A stretch of DNA of 16,231 nucleotides from Acidimicrobiaceae bacterium (GTDB taxonomy: Bacteria > Actinomycetota > Acidimicrobiia > Acidimicrobiales > Bog-793): contig DAHUZG010000168.1 in NCBI GenBank assembly GCA_027306715.1, positions 1-16,231 on the forward strand, in the 5' to 3' direction. Shown in pieces: positions 12,765-16,231 of this stretch. The first letter of the stretch is position 1. Each line of letters begins with the position of its first letter. The notes under the pieces were generated by a model, which was not told the origin of the DNA, searched no databases, and saw only the letters and a list, made by a program, of their open reading frames with translations. A program made the position numbers and the translations under genes.

Positions 12765-13556
12765 ATGCGGGGCCGGTGGGCGGCCGGGATCATGCCGCGC
12801 AACTTCTGCTGGATCATCCAGGACCGGCTCGCGGTGAGCGAGCGGCCGGGCGGTCAGGCCCCGCACCATCGCCGCGTGCGGCGCCAGGAGGAGATCCTCT
12901 GGATCCGCGGTCAGGGCTTCAGCCGCATCGTCTCGCTGCTGCCGTCGAACCACAACCTGCATGCCTATGACGAGCTGGGGGTGACCTCGTCACACTTCCC
13001 CGTGCCGGTCCACGCCGACATCGAGCCGGAGCTCTCCGAGCTGTACCCGGCGCTGCACAGCTGGCTGCGCGACGGCGAGCGCCTGCTCGTGCACCAGGAA
13101 GTGCTTGGTGACCGCCTCGCCGGGGTCATGGCCGGCTACCTCTGTTGGTCGGGCTTGCTGCCCGAGCCGCCGCGGGCGATCGCCGCCGCCGAGCAGCTCA
13201 TGCGCCGCCAGCTCGGGACCGTCGGTCGCTCCATCGTGGCTGTCGCCGCCGAGCTCGCCCGCCAACGGCACAGCGGCGTCGCGTCCGATGTCGAAGCGGG
13301 CGGTGGGGCGGGGGCCGCTCCGGGCGGTGAAGCCGGGGGTGGGGCGGGTGGGGCGGTCGCCGGCGACAACGCGGGCGAGCGCGGCGGCGAGGAGCGCGGC
13401 GGCGAGGAGCTGGCGGAGAGCGGCACCCCGCAGGAGGCCAGCTCGCGGGCGGCCGGGACGAATCCGGCGGCGGTCACCGCCGCCGGCGGTGCGCCGGGGC
13501 CGCCAGCAGGCAGCGGTCGGACCCGTCCGAGCCGCTCCCGGCAGGCCCCGCGATGA
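12765..13556 (+). CDS. protein tyrosine/dual-specificity phosphatase-like protein lacking the catalytic Cys
   Basis: The N-terminal 165 residues resemble dual-specificity phosphatases: PRNFCWIIQDRLAVSERPGG (11-30) is the usual opening, FSRIVSLLPSNHNLHAYDELGVTSSHFPVPVHAD (52-85) covers the core strands and a possible general-acid Asp85, and VHQEVLGDRLAGVMAGYL (109-126) occupies the signature loop. There the HCx5R motif reads His110-Gln111-x5-Arg117, so the nucleophilic cysteine is glutamine. Phosphatase activity is therefore unlikely; a phosphate-binding or regulatory role is inference. Residues 171-263 are Gly/Ala/Glu-rich and contain a 15-bp repeat. ATG 12765 follows a GGAGG ribosome site by eight bases; GTG 12762 is an alternative. 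It lies between folP and folB, with which it overlaps by ATGA. The gene is not part of the usual folate operon. Confidence 0.75.
   Translation: MRGRWAAGIMPRNFCWIIQDRLAVSERPGGQAPHHRRVRRQEEILWIRGQGFSRIVSLLPSNHNLHAYDELGVTSSHFPVPVHADIEPELSELYPALHSWLRDGERLLVHQEVLGDRLAGVMAGYLCWSGLLPEPPRAIAAAEQLMRRQLGTVGRSIVAVAAELARQRHSGVASDVEAGGGAGAAPGGEAGGGAGGAVAGDNAGERGGEERGGEELAESGTPQEASSRAAGTNPAAVTAAGGAPGPPAGSGRTRPSRSRQAPR
13378..13410 (+). repeat. 15-bp tandem repeat in the C-terminal tail of the phosphatase-like gene
   Basis: AGCGCGGCGGCGAGG is present twice in tandem at 13378-13407, followed by AGC, encoding a Glu-Arg-Gly-Gly-Glu type repeat inside the low-complexity tail. The repeat keeps the frame open. 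Confidence 0.8.
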
Positions 13557-13996
13557 GCACGCCGCATCCTCCTCCCGAGCGCATCGAGGTGCGGGGGATC
13601 CGGACGCTCGGCACCCACGGAGTGCTCGAGCACGAGCAGGCCCTGCCGCAGCCCTTCGAGATCGATCTCGACGTCGAGACCGACACACGCGACGCCGCCG
13701 CTACCGAGGAGCTGCAGCGGACCGTGGACTACTCGGCGCTCGTCGACGAGGTCGTCGCCGTCGTCGGCGGACCGAGCCGGCTCCTGCTCGAGACCCTCGC
13801 GCAGGCGATCGCCGAGGCTGTGCTCGCCCACGTCGGGGTGCGATCGGTCACCGTCGCCGTGCGGAAGCTGCGACCTCCCCTCGCCGCCGACGTGGCGACG
13901 GCCGGCGTTCGGATCACGAGGACAGCGGCGCCGTCGCCGCTGATCGCCGGCGCTGCCTCCCGGGGCGGCGTCGCCGGGAACACGCCTTCGAGCTGA
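13553..13996 (+). CDS. folB: dihydroneopterin aldolase
   Basis: FolB cleaves 7,8-dihydroneopterin to 6-hydroxymethyl-dihydropterin and glycolaldehyde. RGIRTLGTHGVLEHEQALPQPFEIDLDV (14-41) is the family opening, TVDYSALVDEV (57-67) the middle motif, LLLETLAQAIAEAVL (77-91) contains Glu80, and VTVAVRKLRPPL (99-110) contains Lys105, the expected catalytic lysine. The 147 residues include a C-terminal Ala/Ser/Gly tail of about 25 residues that is longer than usual. ATG 13553 overlaps the preceding stop as ATGA, indicating translational coupling. folK starts eight bases after its stop. Confidence 0.92.
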   Translation: MSTPHPPPERIEVRGIRTLGTHGVLEHEQALPQPFEIDLDVETDTRDAAATEELQRTVDYSALVDEVVAVVGGPSRLLLETLAQAIAEAVLAHVGVRSVTVAVRKLRPPLAADVATAGVRITRTAAPSPLIAGAASRGGVAGNTPSS

Positions 13997-14004
13997 GGCG
14001 GGAC

Positions 14005-14550
14005 GTGCTCGCCTATCTCGGCATCGGATCGAACCTCGGCGACCGGCTCGGCTACCTGCTCACCGCGCTCGAGGGTCTCGCCGCTCTCGGAACGCGCCTC
14101 GACGTCTCCCCGGTCTACGAGACGGAGCCGGTTGGCGGCCCACGCGACCAGGGCGCCTATTTGAACCTCGTCGCCCGGCTCGAGACCGCCCTCGGCCCGC
14201 GCGCCCTGCTCGTCGCCGCGCAGGCACTCGAGGCTGGCGCCGGCCGGGTGCGCACGGTCCGCTTCGGCCCGCGCACGCTCGACGTGGACCTGCTCCTCCT
14301 CGACGATCTCCGCATCGACGAGCCCGACCTCGTCGTCCCGCACCCCCGCCTCGGCGAGCGGGCCTTCGTGCTGGCGCCTCTCGAGGATCTCGACCCGGGA
14401 CTCGTCCCCTCGGGCTGGCGCGAGCGGCTCGGCGGCAGCGAGGGCGTCGGAGTCCTGGCGCGGCCGGTGCTCGTGCTCGAGCCGGGAGTGGCCAGCGACG
14501 GGCGACCGACCTGGGAGGGGCGCCCCCTCCGCCAGCCTGGCGTGATCTGA
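14005..14550 (+). CDS. folK: 6-hydroxymethyl-7,8-dihydropterin pyrophosphokinase
   Basis: FolK activates 6-hydroxymethyl-dihydropterin by pyrophosphoryl transfer from ATP, feeding FolP. YLGIGSNLGDRLGYLLTAL (4-22), VSPVYETEPVGGPRDQGAYLNLV (34-56), RFGPRTLDVDLLLLDD (86-101) with the metal-binding Asp93 and Asp95, and VPHPRLGERAFVLAPLEDL (111-129) are all diagnostic. It has 181 residues, with about 38 non-conserved residues after 143. The GTG at 14005 is chosen because it leaves the normal N-terminus and follows GAGGCGGGA, a plausible ribosome site, closely. It is eight bases after folB. Confidence 0.94.
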   Translation: MLAYLGIGSNLGDRLGYLLTALEGLAALGTRLDVSPVYETEPVGGPRDQGAYLNLVARLETALGPRALLVAAQALEAGAGRVRTVRFGPRTLDVDLLLLDDLRIDEPDLVVPHPRLGERAFVLAPLEDLDPGLVPSGWRERLGGSEGVGVLARPVLVLEPGVASDGRPTWEGRPLRQPGVI

Positions 14551-14604
14551 CCACGCCGAGCGCGCCGGCGCGGACGTCCCGGCGAGCACCAGTCCGGCAC
14601 CGGC

Positions 14605-14618
14605 TAGACAGATACGCC
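14605..14618 (+). promoter_or_regulatory. weak -10-like TAGACA before coaX
   Basis: TAGACA (14605-14610) lies eight bases before GTG 14619. It lacks the final T of TANNNT, so the match is weaker than at the other genes. The 68-bp gap after folK, the longest in this part of the operon apart from folE-folP, would fit a separate start. Confidence 0.25.
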
Positions 14619-15506
14619 GTGCTCCTCGCCCTCGACGTCGGCAACACCCAGACCGTCGTCGGGCTCTTCGACCTCGCCCCTACCCGCGGCAAGACGGCGA
14701 CCGCGGATGGCGCGGGAGGCGGCCGGCCCGGCGCCCGCCGGGCTCCTGCGATCGAAGGACACGTCCCGCCGGGGCTGTTGCAGAGCTGGCGGGTGACGAC
14801 GGTCGCTGCGCGCACCGCCGACGAGCTCGCCCTGCTCGTGCGCGACCTGCTGGCGCTGGCCGGTCTCGGCGACCCGGATCTGAGCGCCATCGCCGTGTCC
14901 TCATCGGTGCCCGTCGTGACGAGCACTGTGCGGGAGATGGTCCGGCGCTGGTTCCCCGTGCCGCTCGTCGTCGCCTCGGCGGCGAGCATCACGACCGTTC
15001 CGGTCGCCTACGAGAACCCGGCCGAGGTGGGCCCCGACCGCCTCGTCGATGCCGTCGGCGCTCTCGACCTCTGCGCGCCGCCGATCCTCGTCGTCGACCT
15101 CGGCACGGCGACGACCTTCAACGTCATCTCCGCCGCCGGCGAGTACCTCGGCGGAGCGATCGTCCCCGGGATCGCGATCAGCATGGAGGCGCTCTTCGAG
15201 CACGCCTCGGCGCTGCGCCGGATCGAGCTCACGGCACCGGCGAGCCCGATCGGACGCTCGACGACGGAGGCGCTGCGGTCAGGGGCGGTGCTCGGCTATG
15301 CGTCGCTCGTCGACGGCATGTGCGCGCGGATGAAGGACGAGGTCGGCGAGGCGACGGTGATCGCCACGGGCGGCCTGGCGCCCGTCGTCGTGGGGCACTG
15401 CCGGCAGGTCGACCGGCACGAGCCGTGGCTGACCTTGCACGGGCTGCGGCTCGTCTACGAGCGCCAGGCGACCGGCCCCGCCGGCGCGCCGGTGGCGCGG
15501 CCGTGA
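14619..15506 (+). CDS. coaX: type III pantothenate kinase
   Basis: CoaX phosphorylates pantothenate, the first step of CoA synthesis; type III enzymes need a monovalent cation and resist CoA feedback (known family property). LLALDVGNTQTVVGLF (2-17) contains Asp6 of the phosphate-binding loop, NPAEVGPDRLVDAVGA (133-148) and VVDLGTATTFNVIS (158-171) with Asp160 are the other two signature blocks, and LGGAIVPGI (177-185) follows. About 35 Gly/Arg/Ala-rich residues (20-55) are inserted between the first strand pair and SWRVTT, compared with typical family members of about 255-260 residues. GTG 14619 leaves the normal N-terminus. Its stop overlaps lysS as GTGA. Confidence 0.94.
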   Translation: MLLALDVGNTQTVVGLFDLAPTRGKTATADGAGGGRPGARRAPAIEGHVPPGLLQSWRVTTVAARTADELALLVRDLLALAGLGDPDLSAIAVSSSVPVVTSTVREMVRRWFPVPLVVASAASITTVPVAYENPAEVGPDRLVDAVGALDLCAPPILVVDLGTATTFNVISAAGEYLGGAIVPGIAISMEALFEHASALRRIELTAPASPIGRSTTEALRSGAVLGYASLVDGMCARMKDEVGEATVIATGGLAPVVVGHCRQVDRHEPWLTLHGLRLVYERQATGPAGAPVARP

Positions 15507-16231
15507 CCGGGTCGGGCGGGCCCGCCGCTGTCCCCTACCGCTACCCGGGGGTGACTCCGGCGGCCGAGGTGCTGGCCGGCCACGGCGGCCTCGCCGCCGG
15601 CGAAGGGTCGGGCAGCGAGGCGACGGTGGCGGGAAGGGTGATGCTGCTGCGCCGGCAGGGCAAGGTCGCCTTCGGCGAGCTCCGCGACTCGAGCGGCTCG
15701 ATCCAGCTCTTCGCCGACGTCGCGGTCACGCCGCGCTTCGAGGAGCTGACCCGGCTCCATCTCGGCGACTGGATCGGAGCCCGCGGCGAGGTCGTGCGCA
15801 CGCGTCGCGGCGAGCTCTCGGTCCACGTGGCCGACTGGACGCTGCTCGCCGAGGCACGCCGTCCCTTCGGCGACAAGTGGCGGGGCGTGAGCGACGTCGA
15901 GACCCGCTACCGCCAGAGGGAGGTCGACCTTTGGGCCAACACCGGGGTGCGCGAGACCTTCGTGCTGCGCTCGAGGGCGGTGAGCGCACTGCGCCGGCTG
16001 CTCGACGAGAGGGGCTTTCTCGAGGTCGAGACGCCGGTGCTGCTGCCGATCGCAGGGGGTGCCCACGCCCGCCCGTTCGTCACCCACTTCAACAGCCTGC
16101 ACTCCGACTTCTACCTGCGGATCGCCACCGAGCTGTACCTGAAGCGACTCGTCGTCGGCGGCTTCGAGCGCGTCTATGAGATCGGGCGCGACTTCCGCAA
16201 CGAGGGCCTCTCCCCGCGACACAACCCCGAG
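15503..16231 (+). CDS. lysS: lysyl-tRNA synthetase class II, N-terminal 243 residues, cut by the window edge
   Basis: LysS charges tRNA-Lys with lysine. The frame from GTG 15503 stays open to the end of the window. It has an N-terminal OB-fold anticodon-binding domain (about 40-120; VAGRVMLLRRQGKVAFGELRD, then SIQLF), the linker DKWRGVSDVETRYRQREVDL (124-143), class II motif 1 at GFLEVETPVLLPIAGGAHARPFVT (171-194), LYLRIATELYLKRLVVGGFERVYEIGRDF-like text (204-231) and the motif 2 start FRNEGLSPRHNPE. The start is shared as GTGA with the coaX stop, giving tight coupling. The N-terminus before the OB fold is shorter than in mycobacterial LysS. Motif 3 and the ATP site lie beyond the edge. Confidence 0.93.
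   Translation, partial: MTGSGGPAAVPYRYPGVTPAAEVLAGHGGLAAGEGSGSEATVAGRVMLLRRQGKVAFGELRDSSGSIQLFADVAVTPRFEELTRLHLGDWIGARGEVVRTRRGELSVHVADWTLLAEARRPFGDKWRGVSDVETRYRQREVDLWANTGVRETFVLRSRAVSALRRLLDERGFLEVETPVLLPIAGGAHARPFVTHFNSLHSDFYLRIATELYLKRLVVGGFERVYEIGRDFRNEGLSPRHNPE

Noticed and set aside
1..16231. CRISPR arrays, tRNA or rRNA genes, insertion sequences, toxin-antitoxin or defence genes
   Set aside because: No spaced identical repeats with unique spacers, no clover-leaf or rRNA sequence, no transposase or integrase motif and no terminal inverted repeats were seen; gene content is metabolic and regulatory.

Overview
The window is very GC-rich, with gene starts mostly GTG and third codon positions dominated by G and C. 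Two gene pairs point to an actinobacterium: a SigR-type redox sigma factor with an RsrA-like zinc anti-sigma factor (the mycothiol/thiol-stress system), and a DUF2342 'F420-associated' metalloprotease-like gene directly upstream of tilS and hpt. The gene order resembles the mycobacterial DUF2342-tilS-hpt-folE-folP-folB-folK-coaX-lysS region, but it is abridged and has one inserted gene. I infer a deep-branching actinobacterium such as Acidimicrobiia; that placement is inference only.

Layout. Positions 1-188 hold a 15-bp tandem repeat and an unresolved minus-strand reading frame. Positions 189-2504 encode a family 3 glycoside hydrolase, followed by a membrane-anchored alpha/beta hydrolase (2548-3678). 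A hairpin region around 3686-3720 separates it from a convergent minus-strand block. That block is an LCP (LytR-CpsA-Psr) cell-wall ligase (6367-4565), a frameshifted Rho_N-like remnant (4547-4337) and a purine-type phosphoribosyltransferase (4328-3711). From 6526 everything is on the plus strand: an EamA/DMT transporter, sigR-like and rsrA-like genes, the DUF2342 gene, tilS, hpt, folE, folP, a protein tyrosine phosphatase-like gene lacking the catalytic cysteine, folB, folK, coaX and the start of lysS, which runs off the right edge.

How the genes work together. folE, folP, folB and folK supply four enzymes of tetrahydrofolate synthesis. coaX starts CoA synthesis from pantothenate. hpt and the second phosphoribosyltransferase are nucleobase-salvage type enzymes. 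tilS and lysS serve decoding, through the AUA-reading tRNA-Ile and lysyl-tRNA. The sigma/anti-sigma pair is expected to sense thiol oxidation. Many junctions overlap by 4 bp (GTGA or ATGA), which indicates translational coupling.

Most notable observations: (1) a TANNNT -10-like hexamer lies 5-8 bases before the start codon of seven genes, and in three cases its first three bases are a TAG stop codon (of a functional upstream gene in two cases, of the Rho_N remnant in the third), suggesting leaderless promoters fused to stop codons; (2) five 15-bp repeats encoding AHDGQ lie between the sigma factor and the anti-sigma core; (3) a predicted catalytically dead phosphatase sits inside the folate operon; (4) a Rho_N-like fragment is split by a +1 frameshift. 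I found no mobile elements, CRISPR arrays, tRNA or rRNA genes.
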